Assembly: GCA_963704535.1 (NCBI GenBank)
Contig: OY969916.1
Span: 2,232,001-2,296,000, forward strand
Reading direction: 5' to 3'
Length of the DNA stretch: 64,000 nt
Source: G963704535 sp963704535
GTDB lineage: Bacteria > Chloroflexota > Chloroflexia > Chloroflexales > Roseiflexaceae
Every line of letters starts with the position of its first letter. Within the stretch, counting starts at the first letter, position 1. Shown piece after piece: positions 27,188 through 36,009 of the stretch. The position numbers and the translations under genes are program-made. The notes beneath the pieces were generated by a model, which was not told the DNA's origin, searched no databases, and saw nothing but the letters and a program-made list of their open reading frames with translations.

Positions 27188-28240
27188 TTAATACAGATGA
27201 CACGCCACCCAATGCCCCGGCGACACCTCGTGCAGCTTAGGGACGACCTGGGTATGCATCGGCTTCACCAGCGCGCAGCGTGGGTGGAAGCGGCAGCCCG
27301 TCGGCGGCTTGACCATATCCGGCGGCGCGCCGGGGATACCGGACATCCGGACCTTCGGGCCGCTGATCGCCGGGAAGGAGTTCATCAGGCCCTGGGTGTA
27401 GGGGTGCAGCGGATTCGCGAACAGCTCCTGCGCCGGCGCCAACTCGACGATCTCGCCGGCATACATGATCGCAATGCGCGTCGAGAACTCGACCAACAGC
27501 GAGAGATCGTGCGTGATGAACATGATCGAAAAGCCCATCTTCTGTTTCAGCTCTTCGATCTGCTGCAAGATCTCACGCTGGACCACCACGTCGAGCGCGG
27601 TTGTCGGCTCGTCCATGATCATCAGTTGCGGGTTGAGCGCCAGGGCGATCGCGATCACGGCGCGCTGGCGCATCCCGCCCGAAAGCTGGTGCGGGTAGGC
27701 AGTCAGCCGCTGCGATTCGATCCCGACTAGGTCGAGCAAGAACGCCGCGCGTTCGGTGGCGTCGCGGCGGTTCAGCTTCATGTGCGAGTCGAGCACGTCC
27801 ATGATCTGCTCGCCAACCGTCATCACCGGGTTGAGCGCGTTCATGGCGCTTTGAAAGACGATCGAGATATCGCTCCAGCGGAACTGCTCTAGCTCCTCCT
27901 GGTTCATCTCGAGTATGTCCTCACCCTGGAACAGCACCTGCCCGCCTGTGATCACCGCCGGGGGGTGCAGCAGGCGCAGGATGGCGTGGGCGATGGTCGA
28001 CTTCCCACTGCCCGACTCGCCCGCCAAACCGAAGACCTCGCCAGGCGAGATCCCGAAGGACACGCCATCCACGGCCCGCACCGGCCCGCGCGGCGTCAGA
28101 TATTGGACGTACAGATTGCGCACGTCCAACAGAGGGGCAGTCGTCGTACCAAGCGGCGCGTTAGCTGCGCTCCTGCTGGGGGACCTGTCGGACGACGGGG
28201 GTTGCGCGGGCGGCCCGGATTGAGCGGTCCTTGATGACAC
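27188..28240 (-). CDS. Oligopeptide/oligosaccharide ABC transporter ATPase (OppD-type)
   Basis: About 350 residues from a GTG at 28240, chosen because AAGGAG lies seven bases upstream. The start overlaps the oppC frame by 80 bp, as is common in translationally coupled operons. The Ser/Pro-rich first 35 residues are poorly conserved, so an internal start near TTTAPLLDV cannot be excluded. Walker A GESGSGKSTI, signature LSGGMRQRAVIAIAL, Walker B LMIMDEPTTALDV and the C-terminal GCRFHPRC motif are intact. It pairs with the OppF-type ATPase. Confidence 0.9.
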   Translation of the reverse strand: MSSRTAQSGPPAQPPSSDRSPSRSAANAPLGTTTAPLLDVRNLYVQYLTPRGPVRAVDGVSFGISPGEVFGLAGESGSGKSTIAHAILRLLHPPAVITGGQVLFQGEDILEMNQEELEQFRWSDISIVFQSAMNALNPVMTVGEQIMDVLDSHMKLNRRDATERAAFLLDLVGIESQRLTAYPHQLSGGMRQRAVIAIALALNPQLMIMDEPTTALDVVVQREILQQIEELKQKMGFSIMFITHDLSLLVEFSTRIAIMYAGEIVELAPAQELFANPLHPYTQGLMNSFPAISGPKVRMSGIPGAPPDMVKPPTGCRFHPRCALVKPMHTQVVPKLHEVSPGHWVACHLY

Positions 28241-29196
28241 GGGCGGTCTCCTTTTCAGCACGCAGACGTGGGTTGGTGATCTCATCCATCGCATAATTGA
28301 CCAGCGCCAGGCCGAATGCGACCAGCGCGATACACAGCCCGGCCGGCACAAACGTCCACCACGACCCGGTCAGTAGCCCGGCATTGTTCCCGGCCCAGTA
28401 CAAGATCGTGCCCCAACTGACTATGCTGACGTTGCCGAGGCCCAGGAACTCAAGCCCGGCCTCCGCGCTGATGGCGAAGAGCGTCGAGCCGAGGAACGCC
28501 GCAGCCAGGATCGAGGTCATGTTCGGGTAGGATCTCGCGAAAGATGATATAGGCGCTGCTTTCACCGCTCACCAGCGACGCCCACACGAAATCCTTCTCG
28601 CGCAATGAGAGCGTCTGGGAGCGAAACACGCGCGCATTCCAGGCCCAACTGGTCACGGCCAGCACCAGCAGAATCGTCGTCGGCCCAGGCGGCAGGAAGG
28701 CCGCCAGGGTCACGAGCAGCGGAAGGCCCGGGATCACCAGGACGATGTTGGTGATCAGCGATAGCACATCATCGACCCAGCCACCGAAGTAGCCCGCCGT
28801 CATGCCGACGATCGCGCCAAAGACGGTGATCAGGAAGCCGACCGCAAAGCCGACCCCCAGCGAGATCCGCGAGCCCCAGATCGTCTGGGCGAACACATCC
28901 TGGCCCTGGCCGGTGGTCCCGAAGATATGCTCGCGCGAAGGTGGCCGGTTGGGCCGGTCGACAAAGTCGTTCGGGTCGCCGGGCGCGATCACCGGCGCGA
29001 GCAGCGCCGCCAGCAGGAAAACCAGCAGGATCGCCAGGCCCACCACCGCCATGCGATTACTGAGCAGCCGCCAGAGCCAATCCAGCCGCGCTGTGCGAGA
29101 CGCAATCTGAATCGCCACCGGTGTCACCTGCCCGGAGGGAGTCGGCTCGATCGCGACGATCGGGTCGGCGTCGGCGCGTTGTTCTTGGACTTCCAT
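28161..29196 (-). pseudogene. ABC transporter permease (OppC/DppC-type), one frameshift
   Basis: Starts at ATG 29196 (AGGAGG upstream) with MEVQEQRADADP and a long N-terminal tail. One transmembrane helix (MAVVGLAILLVFLLAALLA) and the typical periplasmic FGTTGQGQDVFAQTIWGSRI follow, then the BPD_transp_1 core to YIIFREILP. There the frame breaks: one extra base near 28530 (CCCGAACATG where CCCAACATG is expected). The remainder (NMTSILAAAFLGS to ITNPRLRAEKETARVIKDR) is in a second frame ending at 28161. All expected residues are present across the two frames, so a sequencing or assembly error is as likely as true inactivation. Confidence 0.85.
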
Positions 29197-29219
29197 ACGT
29201 AACCTCCTAGCAGCCGGGC

Positions 29220-30200
29220 CTAGTGAGCCCGCACGCGTGGATCGAGCCGGACATACAATAGATCGACGATCAGATTAGCGATCAGCACGGCAAATGTCAG
29301 CATCAAGAACAGCCCCTGCAAGAGCGGGTAGTCGAGATTGTTGACGGCCTTCAGGAACAGGTAGCCCAGGCCGGGATAGGAGAAGACGACCTCAGTCAAG
29401 ATCTGGCCGCTGATAATAAAGCCGATCGACATGCCCAGCGCGGTGATGTTCGGGAGCAGCGCATTGCGCGCCGCGTAGTTGAACATGATCCGGCGCTGCG
29501 GCAAGCCCTTGGCCTCGGCCAGGCTAATATAGTCCTCGGACAGCACGCTGATCATTGTGTTGCGCATCCCCAGCATCCGAACCGCCGATCGAGACTAGCA
29601 TGATCGTGCCGGCCGGCAACACCATGTGGTAGAGCACGCTGCCGATAAAGGTCAGATTCAGGGCGGGCGCGAGCCGATCGCTGTAGGCGTGGCGCAGTGG
29701 GAACCACTCTAATTGGAACCCCAGGAAGAACAGCCCGACCATCGCCAGCCAGAAGTATGGGAAGGACCCGACGAACAGCAGCACCGGCGGCAGGACCGAG
29801 TTCGATGAAACCGCCGCGCCGCCAGGCGCCGATCACGCCGAGCAGGTTGCCGATCAGGAAGCTCAGGACCAGCGCGACCCCGCCCAGCAGGATCGTCCAG
29901 ACCAGGCCGGTCGCGATCACGGTGGTCACCGGCACCGGAAATGCCGAGATCGAGATGCCGAAATCGCCGCGTACTGCGTGCCCGAGGTAGGTAAAATACT
30001 GCTCTAACAATGGGCCATCGGTAAAGCCGTAGGCTTCCCTGATCGCCTGGATCTCTTCCGGCCGTATCCGGCCCTGGAAGCGTGCAACGATCGCCGTGGC
30101 AGGGTCGCCGGGCATCGCGCGGGGCAGCGCGAAGTTGAGCGTTAGGGAGGCCCAGGCAGCAATCAGATAGAATCCAGAACCGCCGCAGGATATATCTCAT
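29220..30200 (-). pseudogene. ABC transporter permease (OppB/DppB-type), several frameshifts
   Basis: ATG 30200 with AAGGAG upstream starts MRYILRRFWIL. The frame then shifts within 20 codons (near 30165), again near 29795 and again near 29575. Stitching the frames gives a normal OppB: LNFALPRAMPGDPATAIVAR, GFTDGPLLEQYFTYLGHAVRG, VWTILLGGVALVLSFLIGNL, FPYFWLAMVGLFFLGFQLEW, and the conserved loop EDYISLAEAKGLPQRRI to LDPRVRAH. Three indels in one gene is striking. Either the transporter is decaying or the local assembly is poor. Confidence 0.85.
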
Positions 30201-30295
30201 CTCGGCGCTCCTTGTTTCTTCGTTGAACTGGATCGAGCAGTTTCAGGTGTGGCAAAAAAGCAGAACAGCATACTATATGCCACAGACGCAGGCGA

Positions 30296-30329
30296 CCGGG
30301 GGCGCGCCATAGACCTGGCGCGCCCCCGG
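30296..30329 (-). terminator. Intra-operon stem-loop after the binding-protein gene
   Basis: CCGGGGGCGCGCCA (30296-30309) pairs perfectly with TGGCGCGCCCCCGG (30316-30329). It lies just downstream of the minus-strand binding-protein gene and upstream of oppB. Such structures often stabilise binding-protein mRNA and reduce read-through to the permeases. Confidence 0.75.
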
Positions 30330-30340
30330 CAGGGACGGGT

Positions 30341-32155
30341 TTACTTAGGCTTGATCTCGGTCATTACGAGGAGGGCCTCTAATGCGTAGGTCGAGCCGAT
30401 CGAGTACGGGTTATCCTTGTCGGGGAACCCGGTGAAGCGGGCCGAGTTGTACTCGTACCACTGCGGACCGGGGAACAGCGGGATGGCCGGTGCGTTCTGG
30501 GCGAACAGCATCTGCAGGTCACCGGCGATCTTCTTCTGCTCTTCGAAGTCGGAGGTCGCGGCGAACTGCTCGAGCAGTGTATCGGCCTCGGCGCTGGAGA
30601 AGCGGTGCCAGTTCTCCTCGGCCGCTTCGCCCACCGGCTTGACCTTGGTGGCCGACATCTGGCCGCGGTAGAAGTTGAGCGGCGTCGCGCCCTGGGCGCT
30701 CCAGCCGATCGACAGGTCGAACTCGCCCTTCTGCACCCGGTCGAGCCAGGCGCTGAAGTCGTAGGTCTTGACCGAGACCTCGAAGCCAAGCGCCTTGAGG
30801 TTCTGGGCCATGATCTGGCAGGCCGAAACCCAGTCGGTCCAGCCGGAGACCACGTTGATGTCATACTTCAGCGGCGTGCCGTCCGCCAGCGTGCGGATCC
30901 CACCAGGGCCTTCCTTGAGGCCGGCGGCGTCCAGCAACTGCTTGGCCTGGTCGACGTTCAGCGTGACCCAGTCCGCCCCGGCGGTGATAGCATCGGCGCT
31001 GCGCCACTTTTCGGCGGCATCGCTGAGGCCGGTGGCGTCGGCGGGGTGCGTGTAGTCGAACATCGCGACCTTGACCATCTGCTCGCGATTGAGCCCCATG
31101 CTGATCGCCTTGCGGACGTTCGGGTCGTCGAAGGGCGCCTTGGTCGTGTTGACGTACAACATCACGTCGGCGCCGGTGGCCGGGAACCAGTAGTGGTTAT
31201 TCTCCGGGTCCTTGGACACCAGGGTCTGCTCAATGTCGGGGATGAAGTTGGCGGCCCAATCGTTCTCGCCGTTGACCGTCGCCAGGTTGGCCTGGTCGTT
31301 GCCGGGGTAGGATGGGAAGCGGAAGCCCTGGATGTACGGCTTGCCTTCCTGCCAGTAGTTCGGGTTGCGGTGGACCTCGTAGATCTGGTTCTGGAAGACC
31401 GGGACCTCGGTGAACGGTCCAGTGCCGACCGGGTTCTCGTTGGTGAACTTGACCGGGTCATCGACCGCGCCCCAGATGTGCTCGGGCACGAGCCACTGGG
31501 TGGCGATGTCGTACAGACCGACGGTGAAGACCTTGCTGAACTTGAACTCGACCGTAGTGTCAGTGGGGGCGCTGACGGCCTCCAGGTACTCCCAAACGTT
31601 CGAGCCAGGCCCCTGGAGGCCCTTCTTATCGCGGAACATGGTGAAGGTGAAGGCGGCATCCTTGGCGGTGAACGGCTTGCCGTCCGACCACTCAACGCCT
31701 TCGCGAGTGGTGAACGTCAGCGTCTTGTTGTCGTCGCTCCAGGCATACTCAGTCGCCAGCCACGGCACCAGCTCGCCCTTGATCGTGTTGTAGATCATCA
31801 GCGGCTCGTACATGCCCTCGCGGGCCGGCCAGCGGCGGTCGCCGACGAACGGGTTGAAGTTACGCACCCAGGTCGCCTGCTGCTCAGAAGAGACAGTCAC
31901 GATCCCTCCGGCATCGCCGGCGGGCTCGGCGGGGGCCGCCGTCGCCTCGGCGACGGGGGCAGCCGTCGCCGCGGCGGGGGCAGCCGTTGGCTGGGCGGCG
32001 GGGGCAGCCGTTGGCTGGGCGGCGGGGGCAGCCGTTGGCTGGGCGGCGGGGGCAGCCGTCGGCGCAGCCGCAGGGGGCGTCGTGCCGCCACAGGCGGCCA
32101 GCAGCGACGCAAGCATCAGCACGAGAAACAGCAACGTCGTCGTTCGCTTGAGCAT
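30341..32155 (-). CDS. ABC transporter substrate-binding lipoprotein, family 5
   Basis: A 604-residue lipoprotein. The signal peptide MLKRTTTLLFLVLMLASLLA ends in the lipobox LAAC with Cys22. A Pro/Ala linker of near-identical AAQPTAAP octads (24-bp DNA repeats, about 31960-32070) follows, then an SBP_bac_5 domain: YEPLMIYNTIKGELVPWLAT, WSDGKPFTAKDAAFTF, NPVGTGPF and VRKAISMGLNREQMV. Family 5 proteins bind peptides, but many bind cello- or other oligosaccharides. The adjacent GH1 and LacI genes suggest a beta-glucoside here. AGGAG is upstream, and a regulated promoter lies at about 32390-32436. Confidence 0.93.
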   Translation of the reverse strand: MLKRTTTLLFLVLMLASLLAACGGTTPPAAAPTAAPAAQPTAAPAAQPTAAPAAQPTAAPAAATAAPVAEATAAPAEPAGDAGGIVTVSSEQQATWVRNFNPFVGDRRWPAREGMYEPLMIYNTIKGELVPWLATEYAWSDDNKTLTFTTREGVEWSDGKPFTAKDAAFTFTMFRDKKGLQGPGSNVWEYLEAVSAPTDTTVEFKFSKVFTVGLYDIATQWLVPEHIWGAVDDPVKFTNENPVGTGPFTEVPVFQNQIYEVHRNPNYWQEGKPYIQGFRFPSYPGNDQANLATVNGENDWAANFIPDIEQTLVSKDPENNHYWFPATGADVMLYVNTTKAPFDDPNVRKAISMGLNREQMVKVAMFDYTHPADATGLSDAAEKWRSADAITAGADWVTLNVDQAKQLLDAAGLKEGPGGIRTLADGTPLKYDINVVSGWTDWVSACQIMAQNLKALGFEVSVKTYDFSAWLDRVQKGEFDLSIGWSAQGATPLNFYRGQMSATKVKPVGEAAEENWHRFSSAEADTLLEQFAATSDFEEQKKIAGDLQMLFAQNAPAIPLFPGPQWYEYNSARFTGFPDKDNPYSIGSTYALEALLVMTEIKPK

Positions 32156-32388
32156 AAAGGTACTCCTTTGTCAGTGTGGGGGACGCTGGCTGAATACGAT
32201 TTCAGACCCTGAGCGGCGGTCCAGGCCGACTTGGACAGTGCTCCTTTCGGCTACCATACTTGGGGGCATACAAACAGGACAGCAAACAGCGCCGGGTGTG
32301 GCGAGCGTGGCCGGCAGGCGAACAAGGACTGCCGGCAGCCCAAGGGTACACGCTCACCAGACGACACGGAAGATTCGAGGTAACAATA

Positions 32389-32436
32389 TGAAAGCGATTT
32401 CAGAAAGAGCATATCACGATTGGCCTTTGGTGTCAA
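32389..32436 (-). promoter_or_regulatory. LacI-type operator and promoter for the Opp/GH1 operon
   Basis: On the minus strand, -35 TTGACA (32436-32431), a 17-bp spacer and -10 TATGCT (32413-32408) are followed at once by the palindrome TGAAATCGCTTTCA (32402-32389). Its form TGAAA-N-CG-N-TTTCA is typical of LacI-family operators and it covers the expected transcription start. The mRNA leader is then about 245 nt long. Confidence 0.75.
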
Positions 32437-32474
32437 TACTATGTTTATTATTCGGTAAATATCCGGTAAAGGGC

Positions 32475-32503
32475 TTGACTACGTTTTCATAATTACGTAT
32501 AAT
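32475..32503 (+). promoter_or_regulatory. Promoter of the first lacI-type gene
   Basis: -35 TTGACT (32475-32480), 17-bp spacer, perfect -10 TATAAT (32498-32503), divergent from the Opp/GH1 promoter. The operator lies about 70 bp upstream. Confidence 0.75.
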
Positions 32504-32568
32504 CGCGGCAGCCTCACTCTCTAGATATTGACGCCGAGATCGCGCGACAAGAAACGGTGCGCTCCACC

Positions 32569-33603
32569 ATGATCAGCAAGCACAAGCCAGTTACCATCCA
32601 CGACATCGCGGCCGAGGCCGGCGTATCGGCCAGCACCGTCTCGCGGGTCCTGAACAGTACGACGCCAGTCGCTAATGCCAAGCGCATCGCAGTGCTCGCG
32701 GCGATCGAGAGCCTCAACTATCACCCGAACGTGGTCGCACAAGGGTTGGTGCGTGGCAAGTCGGCAACGATCGGTGTCTTGACGCAGGATCTGGCGAGCC
32801 CATTCTATGCCGAGATCCACCGGGCGGTCGAGCACGGGCTGGTCGGCAGCGGCTACCACCCCCTGTTCGCCAGCGGCCATTGGGGGGCCGACTTGGAACT
32901 GGCCGCGCTCGACGTGCTGATCAAGCGACGTGTCGACGCGATCATCGTGCTGGGCGGGCTGATGCCTGGCGAGCATCTCCATGCTGTTGCCCAACAGCTC
33001 CCGTTGGTCGCCGTCGGCCGCCTGATCGCCGGGATCGAGGACCGCTGCCTGCACGTGGATCACGCAGAGGGCGCCTACAAAGCGATGCGTTATCTGATCG
33101 AGCTTGGCCATACCCGGATCGCCCATATCACCGGCCTGCCGTATCATCCCGACGCGATCGATCGACAGGCCGGGTATCGCCAGGCTCTTGACAATGCCGG
33201 GCTTGCGGTCGACCCCAATCTGATTGTCGAGGGCACGTTCGACGAACAATCTGGCCTCCTGGCAGTCGAGATGTTGCTGGCGCGCGGGGCGATGTTTACG
33301 GCGATCTTCGCCGCGAACGACCAAATGGCCCAGGGCGCGCGGCTGGCGCTCTTCCGCCGCGGTATCCGCGTTCCCGACGATGTCTCGCTGATCGGGTTCG
33401 ACGATCAGCCGAGTTCGGCCTTCACCACTCCCCCGTTGACCACTGTGCGCCAGCCGACGACGGAAATGGGTGCGGCGGCGGCCGAGGCGGTGCTCAAGAT
33501 GCTCAATGGGTGCCACCCCAGCCTACCCACCCTTTCAGTCGACCTGGTGATCCGTGAGTCGGCGGTCCTCTACCGACGCAGCCGCTTTCTTCAAGCAAGA
33601 TAA
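32569..33603 (+). CDS. LacI family transcriptional regulator 1
   Basis: About 344 residues from ATG 32569 (a GTG at 32557 is possible). The N-terminal helix-turn-helix VTIHDIAAEAGVSASTVSRV is followed by hinge helix PNVVAQGLVRGKSATIGVL, and a periplasmic-binding-like effector domain ends in LSLIGFDDQPSSAFTTPPLT. It is divergent from the Opp-type transporter operon with a LacI palindrome between, so it is the likely repressor of beta-oligosaccharide uptake. The effector is not known. It is followed by repeats and then a second LacI gene in convergent orientation. Confidence 0.92.
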   Translation: MISKHKPVTIHDIAAEAGVSASTVSRVLNSTTPVANAKRIAVLAAIESLNYHPNVVAQGLVRGKSATIGVLTQDLASPFYAEIHRAVEHGLVGSGYHPLFASGHWGADLELAALDVLIKRRVDAIIVLGGLMPGEHLHAVAQQLPLVAVGRLIAGIEDRCLHVDHAEGAYKAMRYLIELGHTRIAHITGLPYHPDAIDRQAGYRQALDNAGLAVDPNLIVEGTFDEQSGLLAVEMLLARGAMFTAIFAANDQMAQGARLALFRRGIRVPDDVSLIGFDDQPSSAFTTPPLTTVRQPTTEMGAAAAEAVLKMLNGCHPSLPTLSVDLVIRESAVLYRRSRFLQAR

Positions 33604-33801
33604 GCGATCTACGATTGCGCGAAACGTGGCGTCCGGGCGCCTACGCAGACCGGGCGGCCACGCAGACCGGGCGGCCACGCAGACCGGGCGGCCACGGAGG
33701 GCCTGCCCTACAGGTGCTCGGTTCTTCTGGATTTGGTGGGGGGCGTATGCAATACGCCCTTACGTGCTCTGGCTCTATCCTCCATCCCCAGATGCACCCC
33801 T
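33604..33801. repeat. Dispersed GC-rich repeat with three 17-bp tandem units
   Basis: ACGCAGACCGGGCGGCC occurs three times in tandem (33643-33693), then GGAGGGCCTGCCCTACAGGT, the third copy of the dispersed repeat also at 2625 and 25960. It ends with GTCACCTGGTCACC octamer-type units that overlap the end of the minus-strand LacI gene. Confidence 0.75.
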
Positions 33802-34869
33802 TCACCTTGTCACCTGGTCACCTGGTCTCCCCCGCTCGGCCTCTCGCGCTCGCATGGCGCCGCAGGAGGCCCGCACGATCAGGCTGGTATGCAGCCGCAC
33901 CTGGACCGCCGGGTAAGTCGGCTGCTTGATCCGGTCGGTCAGCAGCGTCACGGCGGTGGCACCCATCTCGGCGATCGGCTGGCGCACCGTCGTTAGCGGC
34001 GGCTCGGTGAACGAGGCGTGCGGTAGGTCGTCGAAGCTGACCAGGGCGATATCATCGGGCACTACCAGCCCAGCCTCGCGGATAGCAGTCAGTGCGCCCA
34101 GCGCCATGGTGTCGCTAGCGACGAAGACCGCAGTCGGGCGGTTGGGCAGATGCAGCAGGTGCATCATCGCCTCGTAGCCGCCCGCCTGGGTGAAATGACC
34201 TTCGGCGAGCAGCGCGGGCTCGATCGGCAAGCTGCCCTCCAGCAGCGCCCGCTTGTAGCCATCGCGCCGCTCAGCGCCGACCGCCATTTGCAGTGAGCCT
34301 GTCACCGTGCCGATCCGGCGGTGGCCCAAGCTGATCAGGTGCTCGACCGCCGCCGACACGCCGCTGCGCTGATCGACGTCGACCGAGGTCAGATCCTGGA
34401 AGTAGGGATGGCTGCCGAACAGCACCAGCGGGATGCGGTCTTTGATCAGTAGCGGCATGATCGGGTCGTCGATGTCGCTGGAGAGCATAATCAGGCCATC
34501 GAAGTGCCGGCTGCGCAGGATGCGATTGTAGAACCCCTGCTCCATATCGACGGTGACCATCGCGAGCATCAGGAAGTAGCCTTGGTTGGCACAGGCCTCG
34601 GTAATGCCCTGGATCACAGTGTGAAAAAAGGGGTCGGAGAAGATCATGGCGGCGCTGCGTGGGATGAGCAGCCCAATCACGTCGGTACGGCTGCTGGCCA
34701 GGCTGCGGGCCGCAGCGCGCGGCGCGTAGTTCTGCTCGCTGATCACGCGCAGCACCCGGTCCCGCACCGCCGGGCGCACGCTTGGGTGATTGTTGATCAC
34801 CCGCGAGACGGTCGAACGCGAAACCTTGGCGAGTTCGGCGATCTCTTCGATGGTCAGCGATGACATCAT
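33802..34869 (-). CDS. LacI family transcriptional regulator 2 (CelR/CebR-like by operator)
   Basis: A 355-residue LacI regulator. HTH LTIEEIAELAKVSRSTVSRV, hinge YAPRAAARSLASSRTDVIGLL and effector domain with TGSLQMAVGAERRDGY and ALVSFDDLPHASFTEPPLT. Its own promoter carries a perfect TGGGAGCGCTCCCA box, the published binding site of actinobacterial cellobiose repressors CelR/CebR, so a cellobiose-type effector and autoregulation are inferred. The protein itself was not compared to CelR. The last codons (GDQVTR and stop) fall in a GTGACAAGGTGA octamer array. Confidence 0.9.
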   Translation of the reverse strand: MMSSLTIEEIAELAKVSRSTVSRVINNHPSVRPAVRDRVLRVISEQNYAPRAAARSLASSRTDVIGLLIPRSAAMIFSDPFFHTVIQGITEACANQGYFLMLAMVTVDMEQGFYNRILRSRHFDGLIMLSSDIDDPIMPLLIKDRIPLVLFGSHPYFQDLTSVDVDQRSGVSAAVEHLISLGHRRIGTVTGSLQMAVGAERRDGYKRALLEGSLPIEPALLAEGHFTQAGGYEAMMHLLHLPNRPTAVFVASDTMALGALTAIREAGLVVPDDIALVSFDDLPHASFTEPPLTTVRQPIAEMGATAVTLLTDRIKQPTYPAVQVRLHTSLIVRASCGAMRAREAERGRPGDQVTR

Positions 34870-35046
34870 GGAGAAGGGCTCCTACACAATGAGCCAGGTG
34901 AATGGCGGGCTATGGCTCATTCGGCCTCAATCAGGAGGGGACAGAAAGGCAACTGCTCTGCCCGAAGGGCAATCCGTTCAGCAATCTGAGATATAGAGAT
35001 AAGCCGGGCCACAATATGGTCAACATAGTGGGGGAGGGATGGCACT

Positions 35047-35102
35047 TTGGGAGCGCTCCCAATACGCAGCCTAAATATAATCTATACCTTTGTTGTTGTC
35101 AA
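35047..35102 (-). promoter_or_regulatory. CelR/CebR-type operator and promoter
   Basis: Minus-strand promoter -35 TTGACA (35102-35097), 17-bp spacer, -10 TATATT (35079-35074). Twelve bases further comes the perfect palindrome TTGGGAGCGCTCCCAA (35062-35047), placed over or just after the transcription start as expected for a repressor site. Confidence 0.8.
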
Positions 35103-35208
35103 GTCCATTATATCAATTTTTGAAGTATGCAGATCGCAGCGTCGCCGCAGCCGTCGGTGGTATCATGAGGCGGCCGGCAATGCTGGGCATCCTGGTAGCT
35201 GCCCGCTT

Positions 35209-35302
35209 CAGAGACTGTCTGAGAAGGTTGGTTGGTCGCTCGTAGTCCGTGGTGGAAAGGGATTCTTGAGGGGGGCCACCCCCTCAAACTCCCCCTTTTA
35301 GA
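35209..35302. repeat. MITE-like repeat, type A
   Basis: CAGAGACTGTCTGAGAAGG, then GTGGTGGAAAGGGATTCTTG, core TTGAGGGGGGCC...CCCCCTCAA and CTCCCCCTTTTAGA. It lies directly upstream of the KamB-like gene and ends about 30 bp before its start codon. Confidence 0.8.
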
Positions 35303-35331
35303 TGCTCGGCACTGAACCATGAGGAAGATCA

Positions 35332-36009
35332 ATGCGAGTCATGAAGGGCAAAGGATTGGTGGAGATGGATTTGCCGGCACTCACTGAGTTAGTAAGCCAT
35401 TATGATGATATAGCACTTGACATCGGGACAGGCGACGGCAAATTTGTCTATAAACAGGCTCAATCCCACTCAAGAACGTTCTTTATCGGCCTGAACTCAT
35501 CGCCAGCAAATCTCCAGGAGTACTCGACAAAGATACTCAGGAGCCCGCAGAAGGGCGGTCTATCGAACGTGCTGTATGTGATTGCCAATGTCGAACAATT
35601 GCCACACGAGCTTGATCATACAGCAGATACGATCTTTGTTCATTTCCCGTGGGGTAGCCTGCTAAAAAGCATCGTCGTGGGCAATGAACTCACGTTAACC
35701 AATATCGCAAGAGTTGGCAAGCCTGACGCAGATCTGGAGATACTGGTCAATTATAATGTCTTCTTTGATCCAATACCGCTGGAGATACTCGATCTACCCG
35801 ATATGAATATCGAGTACATCGATGACACGTTAGTTCCATTGTATGCACAAGCAGGCATCGCTATTCTCGAAAGAAGCTACATTGGAAAAGATGAAATGAA
35901 AGCGATACCGACAACCTGGTCCAAGAAGCTCGCATATGGCCGGAAACCCAGGACGGTTTACTTACGGGCAAACATCACAAAAGAGTTCACGGAAGAAAGC
36001 CCTCGATGA
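35332..36009 (+). CDS. 16S rRNA (adenine1408-N1)-methyltransferase, KamB/NpmA family
   Basis: A 225-residue class I SAM methyltransferase. The match to KamB/NpmA is detailed. SAM motif I is LDIGTGDGKFVY (D30). QKGGLSNVLYVIANVEQLP matches the family's KGGLSNV...AAESLP block. HFPWGSLL carries the base-flipping W107, and TTWSKKLAYGRKPR carries the second tryptophan (W196) and conserved basic residues. Such enzymes methylate A1408 in the ribosomal A site and give high-level resistance to kanamycin, apramycin and related drugs. The gene is visibly AT-richer than its neighbours and is flanked by a repeat element, which suggests transfer. Its 3' end overlaps the convergent SbnB-type gene by 23 bp. 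Confidence 0.85.
   Translation: MRVMKGKGLVEMDLPALTELVSHYDDIALDIGTGDGKFVYKQAQSHSRTFFIGLNSSPANLQEYSTKILRSPQKGGLSNVLYVIANVEQLPHELDHTADTIFVHFPWGSLLKSIVVGNELTLTNIARVGKPDADLEILVNYNVFFDPIPLEILDLPDMNIEYIDDTLVPLYAQAGIAILERSYIGKDEMKAIPTTWSKKLAYGRKPRTVYLRANITKEFTEESPR

Noticed and set aside
31960..32070. 24-bp tandem repeats in the binding-protein gene
   Set aside because: In frame and encoding a Pro/Ala linker (AAQPTAAP) after a lipobox; the same style occurs at 43200-43320. Low-complexity linkers, not mobile elements.
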